Assembly: GCF_004745635.1 (NCBI RefSeq)
Contig: NZ_SRLB01000016.1
Span: 1-64,000 of the forward strand
Length of the DNA: 64,000 bases
Origin: Methylobacterium nonmethylotrophicum
Lineage (GTDB): Bacteria; Pseudomonadota; Alphaproteobacteria; Rhizobiales; Beijerinckiaceae
Reading direction: 5' to 3'
The notes under the pieces are model-generated. The model made no database searches. It worked only from the letters and a program-made list of their open reading frames with translations, and had not been told where the DNA came from. The number at the start of each line of letters is the position of its first letter. Position 1 is the first letter of the stretch. The translations under genes were made by a program, and so were the position numbers. Below are positions 1 through 7,805 of this stretch, piece after piece.

Positions 1-109
1 TGTGCAGAAGACGTTTCAGCGCCCGGTCCGCGGAAGCGGCCGGCGCCGATGGGTGGTCGTATAGGCCCCGATTCTCGGGCCGTCAACTCCTTCGTGAAAA
101 TCGTGCGAC

Positions 110-280
110 AGGCCGATCGGTCGGATGAGCCGGGACGGGTGGGATGGTCGGCCGGGGTCGCACGAGCACAGCCAGATGCGTGGCGATGATGCGCCCGCAG
201 GTGCGAGAGCGCTTGACGCGTGGCGGCAACTTACGGAGAACGCCCCGGCCTCCGACGAGCGGATTAGGCCGATCGGTCGG
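110..280. repeat. pair of 15-bp direct repeats upstream of cysC
   Basis: The 15-mer AGGCCGATCGGTCGG occurs at 110-124 and again, identically, at 266-280, so the copies start 156 bp apart. The core CCGATCGG is itself palindromic. Both copies lie in the non-coding stretch before the APS kinase start at 314. They could be a paired operator or a small duplication. The rest of 1-313 holds no gene I can support. Confidence 0.5.
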
Positions 281-313
281 GTTCCCGGGCCGCAGCGAGG
301 TCCCACGCGAACG

Positions 314-955
314 ATGCTCTGCGGAGGAATCGCTCTGTCGCACTCCCATCATCGACCGGCGATCCACCGGCCCGTCCTCACGCTCGGAAAAGATGCGCGG
401 GCGCGGATCAAGCATCAGAGACCCCTGGTGCTCTGGCTGACCGGCCTGTCGGGCGCCGGCAAATCGAGCATTGCCGACCGGGTCGAGCAGAAGCTCTGGC
501 GATGCGGCTGCCACACCATGCTGCTCGACGGCGATGCCCTGCGATCCGGGCTCAACCGGGACCTTACCTTCTCGGACGCAGCCCGGGCGGAGAACATCCG
601 CCGGACCGCGGAGGTCGCCAGGCTGATGCTGGAAGCCGGCCTGATCGTGATCTGCTCCCTCATCTCGCCGTTCCGGCGCGAGCGGCTGGAGGCGCGCAGA
701 CTGTTCGGTGCGGACGAGTTTCTCGAGGTCTTCGTCGACGCGCCCCTCGAGGAATGCATGCGGCGCGACCCGAAGGGCCTTTATGCCCGTGCGGTCGCGG
801 GCGAGATTCCCGACTTCACCGGCATCTCCTCGCCCTACGAGGCGCCCGAATCACCCGAGATCCACCTGCGGACCGATCTCGACGACGTCGACACCCTCGC
901 CGAGCGGGTTCTGGATGCGCTGCGGCAGCGGGGTGCCATCGCCCGCACCGCATGA
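314..955 (+). CDS. cysC: adenylyl-sulfate kinase (APS kinase)
   Basis: The product (213 aa) phosphorylates adenosine 5'-phosphosulfate with ATP to give PAPS, the activated sulfate used for reduction and sulfation. Visible signatures are the P-loop GLSGAGKSS at residues 44-52, the family block LDGDALRSGLNRDLTFSD that binds APS, the strand ICSLISPFRRER, and the lid-like segment DPKGLYARA. Length fits stand-alone CysC enzymes (about 200 aa). The start is uncertain: ATG 314 gives a normal N-terminus, while an in-frame ATG at 125 would add 63 residues of unusual composition. A GGAGG lies just downstream of ATG 314, seven bases before an in-frame CTG at 335, so a non-canonical later start is possible. 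No CysD/CysN partner is in the window. Confidence 0.9.
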   Translation: MLCGGIALSHSHHRPAIHRPVLTLGKDARARIKHQRPLVLWLTGLSGAGKSSIADRVEQKLWRCGCHTMLLDGDALRSGLNRDLTFSDAARAENIRRTAEVARLMLEAGLIVICSLISPFRRERLEARRLFGADEFLEVFVDAPLEECMRRDPKGLYARAVAGEIPDFTGISSPYEAPESPEIHLRTDLDDVDTLAERVLDALRQRGAIARTA

Positions 956-1040
956 GGCGACTGCGCGGGACGCGCTGGTCCGATACCGCCTCGCGACTTA
1001 TGTTGCAGCGCAGCATGCCCGCGAGAATGGGAGCGAAGCG

Positions 1041-1256
1041 ATGGTCGAACTGGTCCCCGTGGCGGAGGCGGCGGGTTTCACGGCGGGTTGCCTCGCCATC
1101 CATGCCGCCCGGGACTGGGCCGAGGCCCTGACGCCTGTCCTGGCCTACCTTGTCTTCGCCCTGGCGGTGTGTCTCCTGATCGTCGCCGGCATCCAGCACG
1201 CGGACGATCCGGACCAGCTCGTCGCCATGATGACCCAGGCGATGGCGACCTACTGA
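1041..1256 (+). CDS. small single-TM protein, unknown
   Basis: I do not recognise this 71-residue protein. It starts MVELVPVAEAAG, has one strongly hydrophobic segment at about residues 30-50 (VLAYLVFALAVCLLIVAG) and ends with a short acidic and polar tail, so it is probably a small inner-membrane protein. GGAG lies about eight bases before the ATG, which supports translation. It follows cysC by 85 bp on the same strand and may be co-transcribed with it. Other frames here are longer but are shadows of cysC. Confidence 0.5.
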   Translation: MVELVPVAEAAGFTAGCLAIHAARDWAEALTPVLAYLVFALAVCLLIVAGIQHADDPDQLVAMMTQAMATY

Positions 1257-1266
1257 GGCGCCGCGC

Positions 1267-1485
1267 TCAGGCGGCCGGGGGCGGTTCCGCGGCCTTCGCC
1301 TCCTCAGCGCATTTCAGGCAGAGCTGGCGCTTGGCGAGCAGGGCCGCGACGGCGTACATGCCCTCGAAGCTGACGACGTGGCCGCATTCCAGCACGTTGA
1401 GCACCCGCTGATCGGGATGATCGCGCTCCCCTGACGGATAGCAGCGGATCGCCGTCACGCGGCGCATCGGGATCTCAGCCTGCAT
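1267..1485 (-). CDS. small protein with Cys/His ribbon-like motif
   Basis: Predicted 72-aa cytosolic protein beginning MQAEIPMRRVTAIRCYP. It carries LECGHVV followed about 25 residues later by CLKC, a C-x-H...CxxC arrangement that could bind zinc as a small ribbon. Its function is unknown. An in-frame upstream start at 1533 would add 16 residues, but AGGG lies eight bases before ATG 1485 and the shorter form begins at the part that looks conserved. It is convergent with the small membrane protein ending at 1256. Confidence 0.5.
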   Translation of the reverse strand: MQAEIPMRRVTAIRCYPSGERDHPDQRVLNVLECGHVVSFEGMYAVAALLAKRQLCLKCAEEAKAAEPPPAA

Positions 1486-1796
1486 GGCGATGCCCTGGAA
1501 CCTCTTCTCGGGGCGGCGGGGACCGCGACCCACGGCGCCCGGGCTCCGTGCCCGGGTCGTGCTGGCCGCTCCATAGCATGGACCGGGCCGGGACGCATGG
1601 GGTTAGGCCTTCGGGTGGGGTCGGGACCCTGGGCCGGTCAGGGGATGGCGCGCCTCGCGGTCGGCCCTGTGGCGGTCGGGCCGCCTGGGTCCGTCCGCCG
1701 GCTCAGCTTGTGCTCGCGACAGGATGGCGTAAGAGTCCGGCCTCCCGACGTGCCTCAAGGGGAAGGCACATTCTGTTTTTTCGAGAGTCCCGGTGC

Positions 1797-3020
1797 ATGG
1801 CGAGTGACGGGTCGATCCGTGAGGCGCAGGAAGCCGGGAATGGCCGGGCCGAGCTGCCGTACCGGCTGCGGCAGCAGGCCCTGATGGGCGCCTTCGCCCG
1901 CATGGCCCTGCAGACCCGCGACCTCGACGCCCTGCTGCATCGCGCGAGCGAGCTCTGCGCGGAGGGACTCGGCGCCGCATGCTGCCAGGTGCTGGAATAC
2001 CGTGCCCGCGACCACGCCTTCGTGATCCGGGCCTGCACGGGCCTCGAGCCCGACCGGGTCGGGACCGAGATGACGGCGGCCGACGAGGCGACGCCGGCGG
2101 CCTACGCCTTCCGCACCGGTGCCGGGGTGCTGGCGAACGGCCTTCGCCCCGGCACCGGCGCCGCGCGGGACGGCGCGCGGCTCCACCGGCCGGACGCGCA
2201 GCTGCCGCAGGTCCTCGCGGCGGCCGATCGCTGCCACGCCGTCAACGTGCCGATCGCCCTCGGCGACGAGAGCCGGCGCGCCTACGGCGTGATCGAGGCC
2301 TGGGGGACCGAGGGACAGGGCTTCGACCGGTCGGATCAGGAATTCCTCGCCGGCTTCGCCGGGCTGATCGGCATCGCGGTCGAGCGCCACCAGGGCGATG
2401 CGCGGCTGCGCGACGCCCTCGACCATCAGGTGCAGCTGACCCGGGAGATGAGCCACCGGGTCAAGAACAGCCTCGGGGTGGTGGCCGGCCTGCTGCGGCT
2501 GCAGGCCCGCGACGCGCATTCGGACGAGGTGCGCCACGCCCTCGAGGATGCGGGCGCGCGGATCGCCACCGTGGCGGAGGTGCACGATCATCTCTGGCGC
2601 GGCATCCACCAGGTCGGCATGGTCGACCTCGCGGATTTCCTGCGCGAACTGGTGGCGAAGCTCCAGGAGGAGGCGCCCGGCCACGCGCTCGCCTGCGAGG
2701 CGGACCCGAAGGTGATCAGCGCGGACCAGGCGATCCCGATCGGGCTCGTGGTCAACGAACTGGTGACCAACGCGGTCAAGCACGCCTACCCCCAGGGCAC
2801 CGGGCCGGTGCGGGTGAGCCTGGCGGTGCGGGCGGACGGCCTGCGCCTCCGCGTCCGCGACGACGGCGTCGGCCTGCCGCCGGGCTTCGAGGTGTCGACG
2901 CGCCAGCGCTCGCTCGGCCTCAAGATCATCGGCAGCCTGATCCGCCAGCTCGACGGGTCCTTGAGCACCGTGGCGGACGGGCCGGGGGCGGAGTTCGTGC
3001 TCGACATCCCGCTGGCCTGA
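1797..3020 (+). CDS. GAF-domain sensor histidine kinase (HisKA_2/HWE-like)
   Basis: A soluble two-component kinase of 407 aa. An N-terminal GAF-like sensor covers about residues 35-190. The dimerisation and phosphoacceptor helix has the block EMSHRVKNSLGVVAGLLRLQ with the predicted phospho-His at residue 220. A C-terminal HATPase follows, with the N-box VVNELVTNAVKHAYP, the G1 box DDGVGLPPGF and the G2-type GLKIIGSLIRQL. The combination is typical of the HisKA_2/HWE class that works with PhyR-type or single-domain response regulators in Rhizobiales. No transmembrane segment is present, so it should sense a cytosolic cue. No response regulator is adjacent, so its partner is encoded elsewhere. 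GAGAG lies about ten bases before ATG 1797; longer in-frame starts reach back to 1548. Confidence 0.88.
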   Translation: MASDGSIREAQEAGNGRAELPYRLRQQALMGAFARMALQTRDLDALLHRASELCAEGLGAACCQVLEYRARDHAFVIRACTGLEPDRVGTEMTAADEATPAAYAFRTGAGVLANGLRPGTGAARDGARLHRPDAQLPQVLAAADRCHAVNVPIALGDESRRAYGVIEAWGTEGQGFDRSDQEFLAGFAGLIGIAVERHQGDARLRDALDHQVQLTREMSHRVKNSLGVVAGLLRLQARDAHSDEVRHALEDAGARIATVAEVHDHLWRGIHQVGMVDLADFLRELVAKLQEEAPGHALACEADPKVISADQAIPIGLVVNELVTNAVKHAYPQGTGPVRVSLAVRADGLRLRVRDDGVGLPPGFEVSTRQRSLGLKIIGSLIRQLDGSLSTVADGPGAEFVLDIPLA

Positions 3021-3051
3021 GCGCTCGCCCGGGCTCCTGTCGACGACAGCA

Positions 3052-3094
3052 GGACAGGCCCGCCGCCTCGCAATCCGAGGCGGCGGGCCTGTCC
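3052..3094. terminator. 19-bp perfect hairpin between convergent genes
   Basis: Arms at 3052-3070 and 3076-3094 are exact reverse complements over 19 bp with a 5-base loop (CAATC). The hairpin sits between the convergent histidine kinase and MFS transporter genes, as expected for a bidirectional terminator. There is no U-run, so it may act as a GC-rich or factor-assisted terminator. Confidence 0.75.
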
Positions 3095-3112
3095 CGGTCG
3101 CGGCGGGGCGCC

Positions 3113-4450
3113 TCAGCGCTTGCCGAGCAACTCCATCGGCGTGCGGTAGGTCTCGCGCGCCGTGACGATCGAGGCCGCCGCGACCGCCGCCGTGGCGGTG
3201 ACGAAGGCCGCGACCGGGACCCAGCCGGTCGGGCCGGTGCCCAGCAGCGCCGCGCTGATGACCGGGGCGAAGCCGCCGAGGGCGAAGCCGATCTGGGTGC
3301 CGATCGCCATGCCGGACAGCCGGACCTTGGTGTCGAACATCTCGCCGTAGAGCGACGGCCACACCCCGTTGGCGGCGCTGTAGACGACGCCCGAGAGCAG
3401 GATGCCGAAGCCGAAGATCAGCGGCAGGTTGCCCTGGCTGATCGCCCACATGTAGGGCCAGATCAGCGCCGCGGAGCCGAGCGCGCCGACGATGAAGACC
3501 GGGCGGCGCCCGATGCGGTCGGACAGCGCCGCGAAGGCGGGAATCGCGCCGAGCGCCACGACGTTGGCGAGGATCAGCACGGTCAGCATCGTCGACCGGT
3601 CGATCTGCATCGTGTTGACGGCGTAGGACAGGGTGAAGACGCTGAAGATCGTGCTCACCACCGAGACGAGCGCCGCGAAGATCACCCGCAGCACGTCGGC
3701 CCACTGGGTGCGGAACAGGATCGCGACCGGCAGGCCCTCCGTCTCGGGGGCGTGCGCCTGCTGCTCCTTCTCGAAGACCGGGGTCTCCGGCAGGGTGCGG
3801 CGGACCCAGAAGCCGACCGCGACCACGACGGCGCTGAGGAAGAACGGGATGCGCCAGCCCCAGGACAGCATCTGGGCCTCGGGCAGCTGCGTGACCGGCA
3901 GGAACACCAGCGTGGCGAGGATCAGCCCGGCCTGCGTGCCGCTCAAGGTGAAGCTGGTGAAGAAGGCGCGCCTGTCGGCGGGCGCGTGCTCGAGGGTCAT
4001 CGAGTTGGCGCCGGCCTGCTCGCCGGCCGCCGAGATGCCCTGGAGCAGGCGGGCGATGACCAGCAGGATCGGCGACAGGATGCCGAGCTGGTCATAGGTC
4101 GGCAGGCAGCCGATCATGAAGGTCGAGAGGCCCATCAGGAGCAGCGTGAAGGTGAGCACCTTCTTGCGGCCGAAGCGGTCCCCGATATGGCCGAGCGCCA
4201 CCGCGCCGAGCGGCCTTGTGATGTAGGCGACCCCGAAGGTCGCGAACGAGGCGATCGCCGCCGCCTGCGGGTTGTCGGGCGCGAAGAACAATTTCGGGAA
4301 GATCAGCGCCGCGGCGGTGCCGTAGATGAAGAAGTCGTAATACTCGACCGCGCTGCCGATCCAGCTCGCGAGCGCGGCCTTCCTGGGGGTTTTCACGGTC
4401 TCGGGCTCGGCGAGCACCGCGCCGGTCACGGGGAAGACGGAGGAGGTCAT
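3113..4450 (-). CDS. MFS transporter, metabolite:H+ symporter family (likely shikimate/quinate)
   Basis: A 445-aa major facilitator with about 12 hydrophobic segments. The loop 2-3 signature GDRFGRKKVLT and the related second-half loop SDRIGRRPVF are both clear, and the opening ASWIGSAVEYYDFFIYG is the hallmark of the MHS (ShiA/ProP/PcaT-like) branch. It should import an organic acid with protons across the inner membrane. It starts 46 bp after the quinate/shikimate dehydrogenase gene on the same strand, and AGGA precedes the ATG, so the two are probably one operon. That context makes shikimate, quinate or dehydroshikimate the likely substrate. The substrate itself is inferred from neighbours only. 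Confidence 0.88.
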   Translation of the reverse strand: MTSSVFPVTGAVLAEPETVKTPRKAALASWIGSAVEYYDFFIYGTAAALIFPKLFFAPDNPQAAAIASFATFGVAYITRPLGAVALGHIGDRFGRKKVLTFTLLLMGLSTFMIGCLPTYDQLGILSPILLVIARLLQGISAAGEQAGANSMTLEHAPADRRAFFTSFTLSGTQAGLILATLVFLPVTQLPEAQMLSWGWRIPFFLSAVVVAVGFWVRRTLPETPVFEKEQQAHAPETEGLPVAILFRTQWADVLRVIFAALVSVVSTIFSVFTLSYAVNTMQIDRSTMLTVLILANVVALGAIPAFAALSDRIGRRPVFIVGALGSAALIWPYMWAISQGNLPLIFGFGILLSGVVYSAANGVWPSLYGEMFDTKVRLSGMAIGTQIGFALGGFAPVISAALLGTGPTGWVPVAAFVTATAAVAAASIVTARETYRTPMELLGKR

Positions 4451-4496
4451 CGGGCGTTTCCTGCGGGAGGGGAGAGAGAGGACGAGGCCTGTTGGC

Positions 4497-5375
4497 TCAG
4501 GCGGCTGTGCTGGGGGCGGTCTGCCCGAGTTCGGCGAAGTGCCGGAGCATCCGCTCCGGGTTCGGGGTCAGGCCGGTGATGAGCCGGAACGCCTCGACCG
4601 CCTGGAACACCGCCATGCCGCCGCCGTCGAGGGTGCGGCAGCCGATCCGCCGGGCCTCGCGCAGGAGCGCGGTCTCGAGCGGGAAGTAGACGATCTCGGC
4701 GACGAACAGGCCGGGATGGAGGTCTTCCGCCGGAAGCGGCAGGCCCGGATACTTGTCCATGCCGGTCGGCGTGCAGTGGACGAGGCCGTCGGCCGCCGCG
4801 ACCTCGGATGCCAGATCGGTGCAGGCCCGCGCCCGGCCGGGGCCGAAGCGCTCGCACAACGCGGCGGCAACGGAGGCCGCGCGCGCCGGGTCGATGTCCG
4901 ACAGGACGAGGTCCTGCACGCCGAGGGTCAGGAGGGCGTGGGCCACCGCCGCGCCGGCGCCGCCGGCGCCGAGCTGCACCACCCTGTTCAACGCCACATC
5001 CGGCAGGCCGCGCCGGAACGCCTCGGCGAACCCCCACCAGTCGGTGTTGTGGCCGATGCGCTTGCCGTTACGGAGCACCACGGTGTTGACGGCGCCGAGC
5101 GCCGCCGCGTCGGGCGACAGATCGTCGAGGTGCGGGATCACCGCCTGCTTGCACGGATGGGTGATGTTGAGGCCCGAGAAGCCCATCCGCTCGGCGGCCT
5201 GCAGCAAGGCGGGCAGCGCCTCCGGCCCGAGGCCCAGGCGCTCGAGGTCGATGGTCTGGTAGAGCAGGCGCAAGCCCTGCGCGTCGCCCTCGTGCTCGTG
5301 CATCGCCGGCGTGCGGGAAGCCTGGATGCCGCTCCCGATCAGGCCGGCCAGGATGGAGGGACGGGCAGCGCCCAT
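4497..5375 (-). CDS. quinate/shikimate dehydrogenase, AroE family
   Basis: A 292-aa NAD(P)-dependent oxidoreductase interconverting shikimate or quinate with the 3-dehydro acid. The substrate domain has GSGIQASRTPAMHE in place of the biosynthetic AroE GxPxxHSxSP motif. The S-R-T-P-A-M-H-E variant is, as I recall it, typical of catabolic quinate/shikimate dehydrogenases. NITHPCKQ holds the catalytic lysine; GAVNT and NTDWWGF complete the site. The Rossmann loop GAGGAGAAV follows. ATG 5375 is preceded by GAGAGGAGC; an upstream in-frame start at 5438 would run into the promoter. The transporter gene follows and a dehydroshikimate dehydratase is divergent, so a catabolic role is much more likely than aromatic amino-acid biosynthesis. 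Confidence 0.87.
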   Translation of the reverse strand: MGAARPSILAGLIGSGIQASRTPAMHEHEGDAQGLRLLYQTIDLERLGLGPEALPALLQAAERMGFSGLNITHPCKQAVIPHLDDLSPDAAALGAVNTVVLRNGKRIGHNTDWWGFAEAFRRGLPDVALNRVVQLGAGGAGAAVAHALLTLGVQDLVLSDIDPARAASVAAALCERFGPGRARACTDLASEVAAADGLVHCTPTGMDKYPGLPLPAEDLHPGLFVAEIVYFPLETALLREARRIGCRTLDGGGMAVFQAVEAFRLITGLTPNPERMLRHFAELGQTAPSTAA

Positions 5376-5436
5376 GGCGCGGGCTCCTCTCGAAGGTGCG
5401 TTCCTCGGATGGCGCATTTGCATCGCGCTTGAATCC

Positions 5437-5465
5437 AAATGTACGAACCAGTACGTTCAAGTCAA
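5437..5465 (-). promoter_or_regulatory. candidate promoter with overlapping operator for quinate/shikimate operon
   Basis: Read on the minus strand, TTGACT (5465-5460) and ACATTT (5442-5437) form a -35/-10 pair with an exact 17-bp spacer. The spacer contains two GTAC units (5441-5444 and 5451-5454) inside TGAACGTACTGGTTCGTACA, a partial dyad of the size bound by TetR-, IclR- or MarR-type repressors. It lies 62 bp upstream of the dehydrogenase start and within the region divergent from the dehydratase gene. Confidence 0.5.
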
Positions 5466-5563
5466 CCCGAAAAAGCGGCGGGCCATGGGGCCGCCGGTGC
5501 GGGCTCGACGGAACCGGCCCCATTTGCGATGGAGAGCCGGCGGTCACGGAGGGGGAGAGCACG

Positions 5564-7495
5564 ATGAGGAAGTCGATCGCCACGGTGTCGTTGAGCGGCA
5601 CGCTGATCGAGAAGCTGGAGGCGATCGCGGCGGCGCGCTTCGACGGGGTCGAGATCTTCGAGAACGACCTCCTGTTCCACACCGGCGCCGCCCGCGACGT
5701 GCGCCGCTACGCCTCCGACCTCGGCCTCTCGATCGACCTGTTCCAGCCGTTCCGCGATTTCGAGGGCGTCTCGGACGAGCAGCTGACGCGCAACCTCGAC
5801 CGGGCCGAGCGCAAGTTCGACCTGATGGAGGAACTCGGCGCGCCGCTCGTCCTGGTCTGCTCCAACGTCGGCACCGAGGTGTCGGACGACGACGCCCGGA
5901 TGGCCGATCAGCTCTACCAGCTCGCCGAGCGGGCGGCGAAACGAGGCCTCAAGATCGGCTTCGAGGCCCTGTCCTGGGGCACCAAGGTGCGCACCTACGA
6001 CCGGGCCTGGCGCATCGTCGAGCGGGCGAACCACCCGCATCTCGGCCTGATCCTCGACAGCTTCCACACCCTCGCGCTGCCCGACGACTGGTCGGGCATC
6101 GCCGGGCTGCCGGGCCAGCGGGTGTTCTTCGTCCAGCTCGCCGACGCGCCGCGCATCGGCATGAACCCGCTGACCCTGAGCCGCCATTTCCGCTGCCTGC
6201 CGGGCCAGGGCGACCTCGACGTGCCGGGCTTCCTCCAGGCGGTGCTGGCCTGCGGCTATACAGGCACGATCTCGCTCGAGATCTTCAACGACGACATGCG
6301 GGCCGCGCCCCCGCGCCAGACCGCCGCCGACGGGCACCGCTCGCTGCTGTTCCTGGAGGAGCGGGTGCGCCGCACCGAGGAGGCGGCGGCACAAGGCCCC
6401 TCCCCTGCCGGTTCTCCCATCAAGCGGCCCCGCCGCCGGGTCGAGCTGTTCGATCCGCCGCTGCCGCCGGCGATTTCCGGCCACCGCTTCATCGAGGTGG
6501 CGGTGGACGAGCGCTGCGAGGGGGCGCTGGCGCATCTGCTGGGTCAGCTCGGCTTCACGCGGCTCGGCCGGCACCGCAGCAAGGCGGTGACGCTCTACGG
6601 CCAGGGCGAGATCCGCATCGTGCTCAACCGCGAGCCGGATTCCTTCGCCTCGTCCTACTTCCTGATGCACGGCCCCTCGGTCTGCGCCCAGGCGATCGCT
6701 ACCGACGACGCGCTGGCGGCCCTCGGCCGCGCCGAGGCCTACGGCGCCGCCCGATTCGGCGGGCGGATCGGGCCGGACGAAAATTCCTTCCCGTCGATCC
6801 GGGCGCCGGACGGCAGCCTCATCATCCTCACCGATCCCCAGACCGGGGGCGATTTCGAGCGCGACTTCGTGATGGAGGAAGGCGCCGAACCGGCGGGCCT
6901 GCTGACGCGCGTCGACCACGTCGCGCAGGCCCTGCCCGACGGCCACCTCGATTCCTGGGTGCTGTTCTACCGCGCGGTCCTCGGCCTGGAGCCGGAGGAC
7001 GCGGTGGTGCTGCCCGACCCCTACGGGCTGGTGCGCAGCAAGGCGATGTCGAACGCCGAGCGCACCATGCGGCTGCCGCTCAACATCTCGGAGAGCCGCA
7101 ACACCGCCACCGCGCGCCTCGTCACGAGCTTCGCGGGCGCCGGCGTGCACCACATCGCGCTCGCCACCGACGACATCTTCGCGGCGGCGGAAGGCCTGAA
7201 GGCCGCCGGCGTGACGCTGCTGCCGATCCCGGCCAACTACTACGACGACGTGGCGGCCCGCTTCGGCCTCGACGACGCGCTGATCGCCCGGATGCAGAGC
7301 TTGAGCATCCTCTACGACCGGGTCGGCGAGGGCGAGTTCCTGCACCTCTACACGACGCCGTTCGAGGAGCGGTTCTACTTCGAGATCGTGCAGCGCAAGG
7401 GCGGCTACGACCTGTACGGCGCGCCGAACGCGCCGGTGCGGATGGCGGCGCTGGCCGCGTTGCGGGGGCCGAACCTGTCGCAGGTGCTGCGGTAG
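5564..7495 (+). CDS. quiC: 3-dehydroshikimate dehydratase, TIM-barrel plus HPPD-like fusion
   Basis: A 643-aa two-domain protein. Residues 1 to about 280 form a sugar-phosphate isomerase/epimerase-type TIM barrel (MRKSIATVSLSGTLIEKL start, DGVEIFENDL, GFEALSWGTKVRTYDRAW, LILDSFHTLAL), matching QuiC/AsbF-like enzymes that dehydrate 3-dehydroshikimate to protocatechuate. Residues from about 300 form two vicinal-oxygen-chelate modules resembling 4-hydroxyphenylpyruvate dioxygenase. All three HPPD-type iron ligands appear kept: His452 (RVDHVAQ), His530 (GVHHIAL) and Glu607 (YFEIVQR). The usual C-terminal GNFKALFE-like tail is replaced by GAPNAPVRMAALAALRG. GGAGGGGGAGAG gives a strong ribosome site before ATG 5564. 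It feeds protocatechuate to ring cleavage encoded elsewhere. Confidence 0.85.
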   Translation: MRKSIATVSLSGTLIEKLEAIAAARFDGVEIFENDLLFHTGAARDVRRYASDLGLSIDLFQPFRDFEGVSDEQLTRNLDRAERKFDLMEELGAPLVLVCSNVGTEVSDDDARMADQLYQLAERAAKRGLKIGFEALSWGTKVRTYDRAWRIVERANHPHLGLILDSFHTLALPDDWSGIAGLPGQRVFFVQLADAPRIGMNPLTLSRHFRCLPGQGDLDVPGFLQAVLACGYTGTISLEIFNDDMRAAPPRQTAADGHRSLLFLEERVRRTEEAAAQGPSPAGSPIKRPRRRVELFDPPLPPAISGHRFIEVAVDERCEGALAHLLGQLGFTRLGRHRSKAVTLYGQGEIRIVLNREPDSFASSYFLMHGPSVCAQAIATDDALAALGRAEAYGAARFGGRIGPDENSFPSIRAPDGSLIILTDPQTGGDFERDFVMEEGAEPAGLLTRVDHVAQALPDGHLDSWVLFYRAVLGLEPEDAVVLPDPYGLVRSKAMSNAERTMRLPLNISESRNTATARLVTSFAGAGVHHIALATDDIFAAAEGLKAAGVTLLPIPANYYDDVAARFGLDDALIARMQSLSILYDRVGEGEFLHLYTTPFEERFYFEIVQRKGGYDLYGAPNAPVRMAALAALRGPNLSQVLR

Positions 7496-7530
7496 AACTT
7501 GGTCTCGGCCGTCGAAGACTTAGCGCGATC

Positions 7531-7554
7531 CCCCTCTCCCGTCTGGGAGAGGGG
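7531..7554. terminator. 10-bp hairpin after quiC
   Basis: CCCCTCTCCC (7531-7540) and GGGAGAGGGG (7545-7554) are perfectly complementary with a GTCT loop, 36 bp past the quiC stop codon. It may be a terminator or the edge of the structured repeat region that fills 7496-7805. No gene is supported in that 310-bp stretch. Confidence 0.45.
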
Positions 7555-7593
7555 TTGGGGGATCGAAGAGCCCGCGTGAGGATGGCTCGGCGT

Positions 7594-7622
7594 CCGAAGT
7601 GTTCCGAAGTGTTCCGAAGTGT
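7594..7622. repeat. three tandem 10-bp repeats
   Basis: The unit CCGAAGTGTT occurs three times in a row, at 7594-7603, 7604-7613 and 7614-7622 (the last one base short). It lies in the non-coding stretch between quiC and the PPIase gene and is flanked by short complementary GGCTCG/CGAGCC words. Confidence 0.75.
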
Positions 7623-7710
7623 CGAGCCGGGCGGTGGCACGGTTCGATCTTCTTGCGGAAGCCGAGCCACCCTGCGCGGTCTTCGATCGCCCCTACCCTT
7701 CTCCCGAACC

Positions 7711-7761
7711 TTGCAGCGATACCGGGCAAGCCCGGCATCGCCTGGAGAGGGGATCCCGCGA
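7711..7761. repeat. dispersed palindromic repeat, copy 1
   Basis: Complementary arms at 7716-7727 and 7730-7741 (one mismatched pair) surround AA, followed by GGAGAGGGGATCCCGCGA at 7744-7761. The same order of elements recurs at 45181-45223, and the 18-base tail recurs identically at 36986-37003. This marks a dispersed intergenic repeat family rather than a gene-specific terminator. Confidence 0.65.
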
Positions 7762-7805
7762 TTTACCGGATTCGTGTGTTTGTTCGACGAAGCGAATCTA
7801 AGCGC

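Noticed and set aside
83..514. Overlapping ORFs on both strands at the window start
   Set aside because: They conflict with cysC or lie in its upstream region and have Arg/Ser/Pro-rich shadow composition.
4497..5375. Dehydrogenase as the biosynthetic aroE
   Set aside because: Neighbouring importer and dehydroshikimate dehydratase, plus the SRTPAMHE motif variant, favour catabolism.
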